DNA of 61,076 bases from Dyella silvatica (GTDB lineage Bacteria; Pseudomonadota; Gammaproteobacteria; Xanthomonadales; Rhodanobacteraceae): the NCBI RefSeq assembly GCF_026283955.1, contig NZ_JAPDPE010000016.1:1-61076 (forward strand), written 5' to 3'. The notes under the pieces were generated by a model that saw only the letters and a program-made list of their open reading frames with translations, did no database searches and was not told the origin of the DNA. The first letter of the stretch is position 1, and each line of letters begins with the position of its first letter. This document shows positions 7,911-16,256 of the stretch, in pieces. A program made the position numbers and the translations under genes.

Positions 7911-9683
7911 TCACCAGGTTGACCACGGGTTACCGCTGGCCGGCGAAGCATCTGGACGGCTGAACCAGAAAACGCGGTTACTCTTCCCCGGGCAACCCTG
8001 GCCTTCGCTATACGTCGCCAAGGCACCGCTCAGCGTGGTCAGATCCGCTCGATAACAGCTACCCAGCGAGTCGTTGAAGGCAAATGACTGTGCGCTGTGC
8101 TGGCCGTCGTGGCTGGTCAGTGCGCCGCTGGCGTTGAAGTTCAGCGTGTCGGCAGTGTCGATGCTGTCACTGACCTTGGCGGCGTACACATCGATGCCGA
8201 ACAAGCGATAGGCATCGTGTTTTTCATAGCCTTGATGCACGGTGGTCGTGCTGCTGTTGCTGCCATCGGTGGCGGCGACCTGGTTGTAATCCACATGCAG
8301 CGGGTAGCTGAATTTCTCGCGGTGTTCGTTGGTGACGAACGGACCAATGCGGCTTTGGCTGACACTGTCGACCGAGGTCAGCTGATCGCTGACCTGGCGG
8401 TAGCCTGCCCCGTGAACCGTGAACGACTGGGTATCGGCAAAGCCCACCGTTTGCGCCACCTTGGTACGCACCCGGCCATGCGAGGTATCGGCATAACCTT
8501 CGATGACGAACTGCCGCTTAAGCCCGGTGGTGATATCACCGTTGACGTCGCCGTTGCTACCGGTGACCAGCGTGCTGGCAATCGTCGGCTCAGGCTGCTG
8601 GCCTGCCAGCGTATTGTTGGTGACCTGGCCGCTGACCTGTTTGGCGCGGGCATCGCGATAAACCAGCAGGGTGGCGGTGGTGGAAAAATAACCATGCGCC
8701 CCGGCGACGCTGACCGCCACTTCCTGCGGCGCGCCATCGCTCAATTGGCCCGCAAACGGCGTGAGGTCGACCCGGTACGGGGTAAAATTGAGCGTCTGCA
8801 CACCGGGTGTCGGCCGCCACAAGTAAGGGTCGATGCCGCCGGTGTAAATCCACGGGTACACCGGTGCCACACCAGCCGGCTGGCCATCGATGCTGACTTC
8901 GGTTTCGCGGAAATTGCCGCCGCCGCATTCTTGTGTGGCTTTGGCGTAGGCGTCCGGCACGCAGGTGTACCAGAACTCATCGCCGCCCTGGCTTTGCGCG
9001 AATACATCCAGATAAGCCCGCTCGATATTGCGCGGCAGCGTCAAGGTTTTCGCCAGCTTGTCGGCAGGGCCATTGAGCACGGCAGTATTGCCGACCGGGT
9101 CGGCACCCAGCGGATAAATCGCATCCGGCGCCTTGACCGGCGACCGGCCCGGATAGAACAGCAGCCGCGCGCTGCCATGAATCACCCCGGTATAGGTGCC
9201 ATCGACGACATTGCCGATAATCGCTTGACCGTTCTGGGCTGAGCGCAGCAACGAGCCGTAATCGGTGAGATCACGCTCGACATGCCAGGACGGCGCCACC
9301 GCCGAGGAGGGCTCTTGGGTGGTGCCGAAATACACATTCACGCCGCCCAGCCACAACGTGGCGGTGCGATCGAACTGGCGCCCGGCGGTCACTGAAAAAT
9401 CGGCTTCCAATACCACTTTGGCCCATTGCCCTTGGCAGCCCCCCGGCGGCGCATAGGCGTATGGACGGCTGTTGAAATCGGTAAACGTCACGTCGTTGAA
9501 TAACTCGACGACGCAAGGCTTGCCTGACGGCCGCGGCACGCTTGGATCGGCCACGGCAACGTTGGTCGAACCCACGGTAAAACCGCCAGCAGCGGCAGCC
9601 ATCGCCGTGCCGGACAACAAACCTAAAGTGCAAGACAGCCCGACAAATAGCCGGCTTCGGCGTAACAACCCCTTGTGCGACAT
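7911..9683 (-). CDS. Secreted peptide-N4-(N-acetyl-beta-glucosaminyl)asparagine amidase A family protein (PNGase A)
   Basis: A protein of 590 residues. A signal peptide ends at about AMAAAA (residue 32). The mature N-terminal domain carries the PNGase A signature: VVELFNDVTFTDFNSRPYAY, then FDRTATLWLGGVNVYFGTT, then WHVERDLTDYGSLL. The family, known from almond and other plants, fungi and some bacteria, releases N-glycans from glycopeptides, including ones with core alpha-1,3-fucose. The protein should be periplasmic or secreted and might strip plant or fungal glycoproteins. The family call rests on motif memory; catalytic residues are not confirmed here. It appears to head a leftward gene group. 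Confidence 0.8.
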   Translation of the reverse strand: MSHKGLLRRSRLFVGLSCTLGLLSGTAMAAAAGGFTVGSTNVAVADPSVPRPSGKPCVVELFNDVTFTDFNSRPYAYAPPGGCQGQWAKVVLEADFSVTAGRQFDRTATLWLGGVNVYFGTTQEPSSAVAPSWHVERDLTDYGSLLRSAQNGQAIIGNVVDGTYTGVIHGSARLLFYPGRSPVKAPDAIYPLGADPVGNTAVLNGPADKLAKTLTLPRNIERAYLDVFAQSQGGDEFWYTCVPDAYAKATQECGGGNFRETEVSIDGQPAGVAPVYPWIYTGGIDPYLWRPTPGVQTLNFTPYRVDLTPFAGQLSDGAPQEVAVSVAGAHGYFSTTATLLVYRDARAKQVSGQVTNNTLAGQQPEPTIASTLVTGSNGDVNGDITTGLKRQFVIEGYADTSHGRVRTKVAQTVGFADTQSFTVHGAGYRQVSDQLTSVDSVSQSRIGPFVTNEHREKFSYPLHVDYNQVAATDGSNSSTTTVHQGYEKHDAYRLFGIDVYAAKVSDSIDTADTLNFNASGALTSHDGQHSAQSFAFNDSLGSCYRADLTTLSGALATYSEGQGCPGKSNRVFWFSRPDASPASGNPWSTW

Positions 9684-9946
9684 GTAACCTCTCCCCGTGA
9701 TAACCCCTGAACCGCGAAGTTAACACGAGGCAGACGCACTTTTATCAGCGCAATCGTGCCGTTCTTCGCAAGATAACCAAGCGTCTGTCGACACGGCAGG
9801 GCGAGCAAGCCGCCGCGCAAAGGGTCGGCATATGAGCACAAGAAGCTACGCCGTGCTGAGCGGATATGTCGACCTCGGCAGACTCGACGAACTATGACCC
9901 GGACGGTTTTGATCGATGCATCGCCAGCCGGCGGGTGCCGGCAAGT

Positions 9947-10204
9947 TCAACGCGTTGCTGCTTCCATGGCATCGAGGTAAGCCAGCGCATGCCGGCGATC
10001 GCCGCCGCACATCGCCGGCTCGGGTTTCAAACCGGCGCAAACCGCCGGCCGGCGCGAATCGCCAAAAATCGCGCAGCGATTGTCATCCGTCAGCTGCACA
10101 CAACGCACCCCGGCCGGCTTGCCGAGCGGCATGCCGGGGATGGGCGAACTGATGGAGGGCGCGATACAACAGGCACCGCAGCCGGCACGGCAGGAAAGCG
10201 CCAT
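9947..10204 (-). CDS. YkgJ-family cysteine cluster protein
   Basis: An 85-residue protein with the YkgJ/UPF0153 cysteine pattern: CRAGCGACC near the N-terminus, then CVQLTDDNRCAIFGDSRRPAVC. The cysteines probably bind zinc or an iron-sulfur cluster; the function of the family is not established. Its start is 4 bp beyond the aroE stop on the same strand, so the two are one transcript. The 263 bp between this gene and the PNGase A-family gene show no credible coding region. Confidence 0.8.
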   Translation of the reverse strand: MALSCRAGCGACCIAPSISSPIPGMPLGKPAGVRCVQLTDDNRCAIFGDSRRPAVCAGLKPEPAMCGGDRRHALAYLDAMEAATR

Positions 10205-10207
10205 GGC

Positions 10208-11038
10208 TTATGCGTATTTCTTGCGTAGCTCGGCGTAGACCGGCTCCGTATCCGGCCGCCGGTCATGCCATAGTTCAAACGAATCGGCGGCGGTTTCCAC
10301 CAGCATGCCCAGGCCGTCAAAGGCATAACGGGCAGCGGCTACCCGCGCCCAGGCCAGGAAGCCGGTCGCGGCCACACCATAGGACAGGTCGTAGCAGGTG
10401 GCCCGATTGCCGGCGAGCGCGAAGGGCAGTTCGAGCGACTTGCCCAAGACGCCGGCGGAGGTGGCATTGACGATGAGGTCAAAACTGCCGATGTCCGCCA
10501 GATCCTCCCAATAACGGGTATGCGCGCGCAGCGGATCGCCGATGGCATCGGCCAGGGCGTCGGCCGCCTCGGGCGAGCGATTGACGATGGTCAGGGTTTC
10601 CACCCCGGCGTCGAGCAGATCCCAGGCCACCCCGCGGGCCGCGCCGCCCGCACCCAGCAACAGCGCGGTATGGCCGCGCAAATCGACCTGATGCCGATCG
10701 GTGAGATCGCGCACCATGCCGGCGCCATCGGTGTTGTGAGCGGCCAGCCGACCGTCGGGCAGGCGGGTCAGCACATTGGCGCTACCGGCGCGCTTAGCCG
10801 CTTCGCTGTGCTCATCGGCCAAGGCAAAGGCAGCGGTCTTATGCGGCAGGGTCACATTGGCGCCGCGCCCGCCTTCGGCGAAAAAATGCCGTACCTCGGC
10901 GGTAAAGGCCTCGGGGCTGGCATCGATGGTGCGATAGCCCAGTTCCAGCCCGAGCTGATGCGCGAAAACCTGATGGATCTGCGGCGATAGCGAATGGCTG
11001 ATCGGATGGCCAAACACCGCAAACTGTCCTGCATTCAT
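10208..11038 (-). CDS. aroE: Shikimate dehydrogenase (NADP+)
   Basis: A 276-residue cytoplasmic enzyme reducing 3-dehydroshikimate to shikimate in aromatic amino-acid synthesis. The shikimate-binding SHSLSPQIH is at residues 15-23, the catalytic Lys in TLPHKTAAF, the Asp in NTDGAGM and the NADP loop in LLGAGGAARG. ATG 11038 is preceded by GAAGGAG at 6 nt; the in-frame start 15 codons upstream has no ribosome site. Length is standard. It is followed directly by the ykgJ-like gene. Confidence 0.95.
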   Translation of the reverse strand: MNAGQFAVFGHPISHSLSPQIHQVFAHQLGLELGYRTIDASPEAFTAEVRHFFAEGGRGANVTLPHKTAAFALADEHSEAAKRAGSANVLTRLPDGRLAAHNTDGAGMVRDLTDRHQVDLRGHTALLLGAGGAARGVAWDLLDAGVETLTIVNRSPEAADALADAIGDPLRAHTRYWEDLADIGSFDLIVNATSAGVLGKSLELPFALAGNRATCYDLSYGVAATGFLAWARVAAARYAFDGLGMLVETAADSFELWHDRRPDTEPVYAELRKKYA

Positions 11039-11193
11039 GGGCGCTCCTTCAATGGCGTAGATTCCAGGTGGGACAGCACCCAACCTCGACAGACCGCCAT
11101 TCTAATGCCTGCCCGGGGTTTTCCGGCGCAGTCGCAGGCTTTGAGATACGGCACCGGCAAGCTATCCCTACTCGACCCGACTGGACTCGCCGT

Positions 11194-11445
11194 ATGCGCC
11201 TGCAAGCCATGGATACACGCCGTCATCAGCGCCTGCTGGGCATCGCCTTGCTTTGGCTGATTGTCGGCGCGGCCTTATTGCTCAGCACCCTTGTCCCGGT
11301 GCATACGGCGCTGCTCGGCTGGACCCCTGCATTCTGGTTGCTGCTGGCGCCACTGAGCTTGCTGCTCACGCTGGAACCGAGCCTGCCGCGGCAATTGCTG
11401 GCCCTGCGCCATCGCCGCGCGGTGCAACGCGTGATCTGCCATTAG
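11194..11445 (+). CDS. Small hypothetical membrane protein
   Basis: About 83 residues from ATG 11194 (or 78 from 11209); no good ribosome site marks either start. Two hydrophobic helices (LLGIALLWLIVGAALLLSTL and LLGWTPAFWLLLAPLSLLL) are followed by a basic tail. The topology suggests a two-pass inner-membrane protein. The family is not recognised. It is divergent from aroE. The 207 bp after it, up to the ATP-grasp gene, hold nothing I can name. Confidence 0.5.
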   Translation: MRLQAMDTRRHQRLLGIALLWLIVGAALLLSTLVPVHTALLGWTPAFWLLLAPLSLLLTLEPSLPRQLLALRHRRAVQRVICH

Positions 11446-11652
11446 TCACCGCTTCAAAACTTCCGCTTGGCAGTGGACGGCGGCCGGAAAGGCCGCACGA
11501 GGGGCTTTGTACGACGGCTTGGGATGGCTGGGCACGTTAGTGACAAGGCAGCGCCATGGAGGGCGCGCAGTGGGTTTCGGCAGTTCATGGATGGGCTGCC
11601 GGAGCTACCCCGATCGTGCCAACAGTCGCCGGGGCGCCAGGGACAGCTGAGC

Positions 11653-13137
11653 TCAGCCCGCGATTCCCAGGCGTTTGCGCTCCATCCGCCGCAAGAACTC
11701 TTGCATGATGCGCAGGTAGAGATCCTCGCCGAGATAGGCGTCTTCCACGCCGGCATCGATCGATGGGTTGTCGTTCACCTCGATCACCACCGGCCGCTCG
11801 GCGACTTGCTTTAAATCGACGCCGTACAAGCCGTCGCCAATCGGTGCGGTGGCTTTCAGCGCCAGCTTCACCACCTCGGTCGGGGCGTCGCGTACCGGAA
11901 TCGTTTCAAAACCGCCCGACTTCGCCGTGCCCTTGGCGCCGTGGTTGTAAATTTGCCAGTGGCCACGCGACATATAGTACTTACAGGCGTACAGCGCCTC
12001 GTGATTGAGCACGCCGATGCGCCAATCGAACTCGGTATAGACAAACTCCTGCACCAGCAGCAACGCGCTGTGCTGGAACAGCTCGCCTGCCGCTTTCTCC
12101 AGCTCCTGCTCGCTTTCGACCTTGACCACGCCACGCGAAAACGAGCCGTCGGGAATTTTCAACACCAGCGGAAAGCCGAGTTTGGCGACCACGTCTTTCA
12201 GACCCTTGGCGTTATCGCGATAAAGAATCTCGGTATTCGGCACCGCCAGCTTGCGCGACACCATCAAGTCATTGAGAAAGATCTTGTTGGTGCAACGCAG
12301 GATCGAGCTGGGGTCATCGATGACCACCATGTTTTCCTTCTCCGCACGATGCGCGAAGCGGTAGGTGTGGTTATCGCTAGCGGTGGTTTCGCGGATGAAC
12401 AAGCCATCGTATTCGGCAAGTCGCTGGTAGTCGTTCTTGCCGATCGGGTCGACTTCGATGCCCAGTTCCTTGCCGGCGGCAATGAACGACTTCAACGCTT
12501 TCTTGTTCGATGGCGGCATCGCCTCGGCTGGATCGACCAGCATGGCGATGTCGTAACGGTAGCGTTTGCGTGCACGCGGCTTACGCCACAGCTTCTTGGA
12601 AAAACGGTCCAGTTCGACGGCGAAGGCATCTTCCTGCGCGTCATCCAGCGTGTGCAGGCCTACCGGCTTGATCGAACTGACCTGCCATACCCGATCGCGC
12701 TCGAACTCGATGCGCAACAACGGGCAGGGAAAGGTTTCAAACACCTGCCGGGCCAGGTCCTGCAGGGCAGGCTGGGCGGTTTCGCCGAAATACACCAGGA
12801 TGCCGAAGTCGGTGGTGTCACGGCCGCCGGCCGGCAGGAAGTTGGTCAGCTTCTGGTTGAGGTCGTCGATATCCAGGCCGTACAGCGAACGCCGGCGCAA
12901 ATCATTCACCGTACGCACCGACGGCATCACCCGATGCCCGCGCGCCTCGGCCAGCAACGACACGTAATACCCGGTACCGAGGTACTTGTAACTGCGACAC
13001 AGGTTAATCACGTGGGTGCGCTCGTCGTCATTGACGACCGGCTCACGCAGGTAATCCATCGCACTGACCACGTCCACGGACGGGTAGTAGGAGCCCCAGT
13101 CAGAGGCCTTCTCGACAACAATGACCAGACGGGTCAT
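11653..13137 (-). CDS. RimK-like ATP-grasp ligase with N-terminal RLAN-type domain
   Basis: A 494-residue protein. The N-terminal half (LVIVVEKASDWGSYYPSVDV, then TVNDLRRRSLYGLDIDDL) matches the domain that precedes some RimK-like ATP-grasps. The C-terminal half (from about residue 250) is an ATP-grasp: NTEILYRDNAKGLKDVV, KIPDGSFSRGVVKVES, and the metal-binding end VIEVNDNPSID. Such enzymes form amide bonds between a carboxylate and an amine, often adding amino acids to a peptide or small molecule; the substrate here is unknown. It stands divergent from a GNAT acetyltransferase, a pairing seen for amidoligase systems. Confidence 0.85.
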   Translation of the reverse strand: MTRLVIVVEKASDWGSYYPSVDVVSAMDYLREPVVNDDERTHVINLCRSYKYLGTGYYVSLLAEARGHRVMPSVRTVNDLRRRSLYGLDIDDLNQKLTNFLPAGGRDTTDFGILVYFGETAQPALQDLARQVFETFPCPLLRIEFERDRVWQVSSIKPVGLHTLDDAQEDAFAVELDRFSKKLWRKPRARKRYRYDIAMLVDPAEAMPPSNKKALKSFIAAGKELGIEVDPIGKNDYQRLAEYDGLFIRETTASDNHTYRFAHRAEKENMVVIDDPSSILRCTNKIFLNDLMVSRKLAVPNTEILYRDNAKGLKDVVAKLGFPLVLKIPDGSFSRGVVKVESEQELEKAAGELFQHSALLLVQEFVYTEFDWRIGVLNHEALYACKYYMSRGHWQIYNHGAKGTAKSGGFETIPVRDAPTEVVKLALKATAPIGDGLYGVDLKQVAERPVVIEVNDNPSIDAGVEDAYLGEDLYLRIMQEFLRRMERKRLGIAG

Positions 13138-13404
13138 GACACCTCAGGTGATGTGGCTACCGCTGATGATCCTGCCGTCGTCCATCGATCGGCGACGCAG
13201 CACTTGGCCTCACAAGGCATGCAGTTTGGCACATGACCCGCATCACACAAGGGATGGCACTGAAGCGGGACTAAATACCCAGGCCGTGTGTGACCATCGG
13301 CGATTGCCGTAACGGGACGCCGGGGCTAGAGTGCCGCGCTTACCAGCCCACACCACCTCTTTCCTCTTACCTCAACGGCGTGATGCGCCGCCTGGAATCC
13401 CTTG

Positions 13405-13890
13405 ATGAGTCCAACGCCCGCGACCGCCGCCGTGCGTGTGCGCCGTGCCGAACTTTCCGATCTCGACGACTTGGTTGCGCTGGAAGAGGCGACCTTTGAT
13501 AGCGATCGGATGAGTCGTGCGCAATACCGCCGCCACCTCGACAGCGATACCGCACGGGTACTGGTGGCTAGCGCGAACCGCCGCCGCTTTCTCGGCACCG
13601 CGGTTGTGTTGTTTCGCAAGGGCAGCAGCGTGGCCAGGTTGTATTCCATCGCCAGCAAGCCCGAGGCCCGCGGCAAAGGCGTTGGCTCGGCGCTGATCGA
13701 AGGCGCCGAGGCGGCGGCCCGTCAGCACCGCTGCCGTTCCTTGCGGCTGGAAGTGCGCACCGAGAACCATAGTGCAATCCGCCTTTACGAGCGGCTCGGC
13801 TACCACCGCATCGGTCATCACGAGCACTACTACCAAGACGGATCGCATGCGTGGCGGTACGAGAAGCTGCTAGACGCAGCTAGCGCGTAA
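13405..13890 (+). CDS. GNAT-family N-acetyltransferase
   Basis: A 161-residue GNAT fold: N-terminal VRVRRAELSDLDDLVALEEATF, acetyl-CoA loop ARGKGVGSALIEG, then LRLEVRTENHSAIRLYERLGY typical of RimI-like enzymes. ATG 13405 is used; TTG three bases earlier is possible. It is divergent from the ATP-grasp ligase across 267 bp, which contain no other gene and presumably the promoters of both. Substrate is unknown; a protein N-terminus, a small amine or a product of the neighbouring ligase are all possible. Confidence 0.8.
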   Translation: MSPTPATAAVRVRRAELSDLDDLVALEEATFDSDRMSRAQYRRHLDSDTARVLVASANRRRFLGTAVVLFRKGSSVARLYSIASKPEARGKGVGSALIEGAEAAARQHRCRSLRLEVRTENHSAIRLYERLGYHRIGHHEHYYQDGSHAWRYEKLLDAASA

Positions 13891-13898
13891 CGTCGCTG

Positions 13899-14169
13899 CT
13901 AGGGCCTGTTCACGCTATTGGCGTAGCCCGCGTTGTCGTTGAGTGGCTGCCAGGTGGTAGTGCGTGGCGCCGGCCTGGCTGGCTGCCAGGCCAAACCGCG
14001 CGCTGCCGCATGGCGGCCACACAACGACAACCCGAAGGGCCGGGTCTGTTTGCGCGCAGGGCGGCGTCATCGCTCGGTCGTGTACGGACGTACACTCCCT
14101 CACTCTTCCTTGCCCTGCGCGCAAACAGATCCCGGCGCGGGCTACGCGAATAGCGTGAACAGGCCCTAG
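13899..14169. repeat. MITE-like element of nested inverted repeats (271 bp, non-coding)
   Basis: Outer arms 13899-13932 and 14136-14169 are inverted copies of 34 bp with one mismatch, each ending in CTAG. Inside are two further inverted pairs: 13933-13951 with 14012-14030 (17 of 19), and 14045-14062 with 14112-14129 (18 of 18). The whole could fold into a three-way cruciform. No transposase or convincing open frame is present. It lies between the GNAT gene and the DUF2071 gene. The CTAG ends may include a target duplication. Confidence 0.75.
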
Positions 14170-14194
14170 GCTCCACCGGTCAATGGAGGATGGC

Positions 14195-14320
14195 ATGCCA
14201 GGATCTGACCCGAACCGCCGGCTAAAGCTCATTTTCAACGCTATGGGCTTGGCCACCGCCATCGTCGCTATCAATCCCGCGACCAGGTGCAGCGCCAACG
14301 CCCTGCGGTTACCGTCTTGA
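14195..14320 (+). CDS. Possible small protein (41 residues)
   Basis: ATG 14195 has a strong GGAGG site 6 nt upstream and opens a frame of 41 codons ending at TGA 14320. The product has a basic start and one hydrophobic stretch (LIFNAMGLATAIVAI), so it could be a one-helix membrane peptide. It overlaps the unconfirmed start of the DUF2071 gene in another frame. No homology is recognised; it rests on the ribosome site alone. Confidence 0.3.
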   Translation: MPGSDPNRRLKLIFNAMGLATAIVAINPATRCSANALRLPS

Positions 14321-15201
14321 GCGGCGCCGGCACCCGCGCGTCACGAGCGCACGCTGATGATTATGTCCACCCCAGGCCAGGTTTATGGGGGCGCTGCTTG
14401 GCTCGCGCCGCCAATAGTGCGCTACTGCGCCGATGGCGCCGGGCACTGTCTACTCGGTTACCGTTCCTGGTGTTGCAAAGTGACGTACGCGACGTGGTCT
14501 ATCTGACCTGGCTGGTCGATGTGGCTGCCGTGGCCGCCCTGGTACCACCGGGGGTGACTTTGCAGCAGAAGCACGGCAAAACCCCGTTCACCGTGCTGAC
14601 CTACGCCCATCGTCATTTCGGCCCGGCAGCGATGAGCAAGTTGCGCCGCCTGTTTCCCTCGCCACTGCAAAGCAATTGGCGGCTTTACGTGGAAACCCTG
14701 CCAGGTCACCAAGCAGCCGAACGCGTGGTGCTCTTCGTCAAAAACCTGATGGACAGCGCGCTGTACGCCTTGTCGACCCGCCTCGGCAGCGACGCCTTGC
14801 CGACGCATCTTCCCTTGCGCTTCCGGCATGAGCACAGTGGCTCGCACTACGCGACCGAGATCACTGCAGGCACAGGCAGCGCACCGGAGCTGCGTTATCT
14901 GGCTCAGCTGTCTGCGGCAGAGCACCTGCCACCGGGCTTCGACAGCTATTTCGCTAGCTGGACCGAGGCGGTGACGTATTTATGCCTGCAAGACGCAGCG
15001 ATTGCTCCGGTGCACGAACTGCAGCGACTGGCTTACGCCGAGATCGCCTTGCCGATCGACATGGCCTCGGTACGCCCCCTGGCGTTAGTCGCCGATAGCT
15101 TGCACAGCGACTTTGTTCAAGCGCTGACCGGCGCGGCCGAGCCGCTTTGTTTTGTCGTGCCCAGCGTGCATTTCAAAGTGCTGAGCGAACACCTGCTTTA
15201 A
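14287..15201 (+). CDS. DUF2071 (acetoacetate decarboxylase-like fold) protein
   Basis: Up to 304 residues from GTG 14287, but no ribosome site supports this start. The conserved part begins around residue 54 with LPFLVLQSDVRDVVYLTWLVDV and continues through VPPGVTLQQKHGKTPFTVLTYAHRHFGP, the pattern of DUF2071 proteins. The Arg-rich first 50 residues are probably not translated or poorly conserved. Function is unknown; relatives share the acetoacetate decarboxylase-like fold without proven catalysis. It faces the membrane-protein gene at 15228 tail to tail. Confidence 0.6.
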   Translation: MQRQRPAVTVLSGAGTRASRAHADDYVHPRPGLWGRCLARAANSALLRRWRRALSTRLPFLVLQSDVRDVVYLTWLVDVAAVAALVPPGVTLQQKHGKTPFTVLTYAHRHFGPAAMSKLRRLFPSPLQSNWRLYVETLPGHQAAERVVLFVKNLMDSALYALSTRLGSDALPTHLPLRFRHEHSGSHYATEITAGTGSAPELRYLAQLSAAEHLPPGFDSYFASWTEAVTYLCLQDAAIAPVHELQRLAYAEIALPIDMASVRPLALVADSLHSDFVQALTGAAEPLCFVVPSVHFKVLSEHLL

Positions 15202-15227
15202 TCCTGCCGGTAGCGGCAGCCATGACA

Positions 15228-15917
15228 TCAATCGCCCAGGGGCTGGGCCAGTCGCCGTGCCGTGGTCTCATCGGGCTGGGTGGCCAAGGTACCGTTGCGG
15301 CTTAGGCGGATGCTGTAGCGGCCTTCATCGATCAACGGCAGAAAGCTGCCATCGCCGTTGAGGGCATTCACCGCGGGCAGCCAGTCCGGGTAGTACTGGT
15401 GCAGGCCGAGCAAATCAAACGTGCCGGCTTCCTGAAGATTCACCGCCGTCGGCGCTGCCTGGCTTTCTTGGGCGGCATCGTCATAGCGGCCGGAGACACG
15501 ATCGAGCTTGTAAAGCGACGGCAGGCGGGCGAGCAAGCCGGACTCTTGCCGTGCCACCATCACCGCCTCCATCCGCCAGGCGTCACCGGACAATTGCAGT
15601 CGGCGCGTGCTTCCATCCGAGCCATGCAGGGTCAGCGCCCATCGCTGCGGCGACAGAATACGCGCCTCGACCTCGACTACCGGGGTATCTTCGTTAAGCA
15701 GGTGGTAGCCACGCAGGCTCGCCCCGGCAACGGCCAGCAGCACGGTCAAGACGATGGTCACCAGCAGCAGCGCAAACCCGCCGGCCACCAGTAGCCGTGA
15801 TTGGGTTTGCATGCGTTCGCGCAAAGCCACTAATTGCACCAGGGTAAGCAACAACATACCGGTGGCGAGCAGCCACAGAATGGTCGTCGGCAAACGCAGC
15901 AGGGCGGTCCAATCCAT
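15228..15917 (-). CDS. Hypothetical inner-membrane protein with soluble C-terminal domain
   Basis: A 229-residue protein, family not recognised. Two transmembrane helices (about residues 10-32 and 41-68) lead into a soluble domain of some 150 residues (VVEVEARILSPQRWALTLHG, then LLGLHQYYPDWLPAVNALNGDGSF). With both ends probably cytoplasmic or both periplasmic, the hydrophilic part could lie on either side. No catalytic motif is seen. Divergent from lptM. Confidence 0.6.
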   Translation of the reverse strand: MDWTALLRLPTTILWLLATGMLLLTLVQLVALRERMQTQSRLLVAGGFALLLVTIVLTVLLAVAGASLRGYHLLNEDTPVVEVEARILSPQRWALTLHGSDGSTRRLQLSGDAWRMEAVMVARQESGLLARLPSLYKLDRVSGRYDDAAQESQAAPTAVNLQEAGTFDLLGLHQYYPDWLPAVNALNGDGSFLPLIDEGRYSIRLSRNGTLATQPDETTARRLAQPLGD

Positions 15918-16050
15918 CGTTCAACACTCTCATCATCGGTACGGCCTCATTATTATGTGGCGCGCGGCCGCACATGATAGCGATACGCGCCGTGATGCCT
16001 GTATCTACGCCCGGTCTATACTGCGGCAGCCTTCGTAGGAAACCTCTCCC

Positions 16051-16239
16051 ATGCGTCGATCGCTTCTGCTGTGTTCGCTCTGCCTCGTTTTGGCCACCCT
16101 GGCCGGCTGCGGCAATAAAGGCCCGCTGACCTGGCCGCCGCCGAAACCCACACCGGCCGCTCAGCCTGCGCCTGCCGCCCCCGCGGCGTCGAGCAGCAGC
16201 TCGGCGCCAGCTACGTCCAGTACGGTTGGCAAGCACTGA
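16051..16239 (+). CDS. lptM: LPS-assembly small lipoprotein LptM (YifL)
   Basis: A 62-residue lipoprotein. The signal peptide ends in the lipobox LAGC and the mature start CGNKGPLTWPP is the LptM/YifL signature. A Pro/Ala/Ser-rich tail completes it. LptM assists oxidative maturation of LptD in the outer membrane. It stands 17 bp before dapF, the usual partner gene, so the two are one operon. Confidence 0.88.
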   Translation: MRRSLLLCSLCLVLATLAGCGNKGPLTWPPPKPTPAAQPAPAAPAASSSSSAPATSSTVGKH

Positions 16240-16256
16240 ATACGGTCACCGGGTTC

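Noticed and set aside
11941-13236. A 431-codon gene antisense to the ATP-grasp ligase
   Set aside because: The minus-strand frame has clear ATP-grasp motifs; the antisense product is His/Arg-rich without any known pattern.
13915-14298. A 127-codon minus-strand protein over the repeat element
   Set aside because: Most of it is the inverted-repeat DNA; coding potential is accidental.
14363-14510. ATG 14363 as the start of the DUF2071 gene
   Set aside because: It is in another frame and soon stops; the conserved protein is in the frame of 14287.
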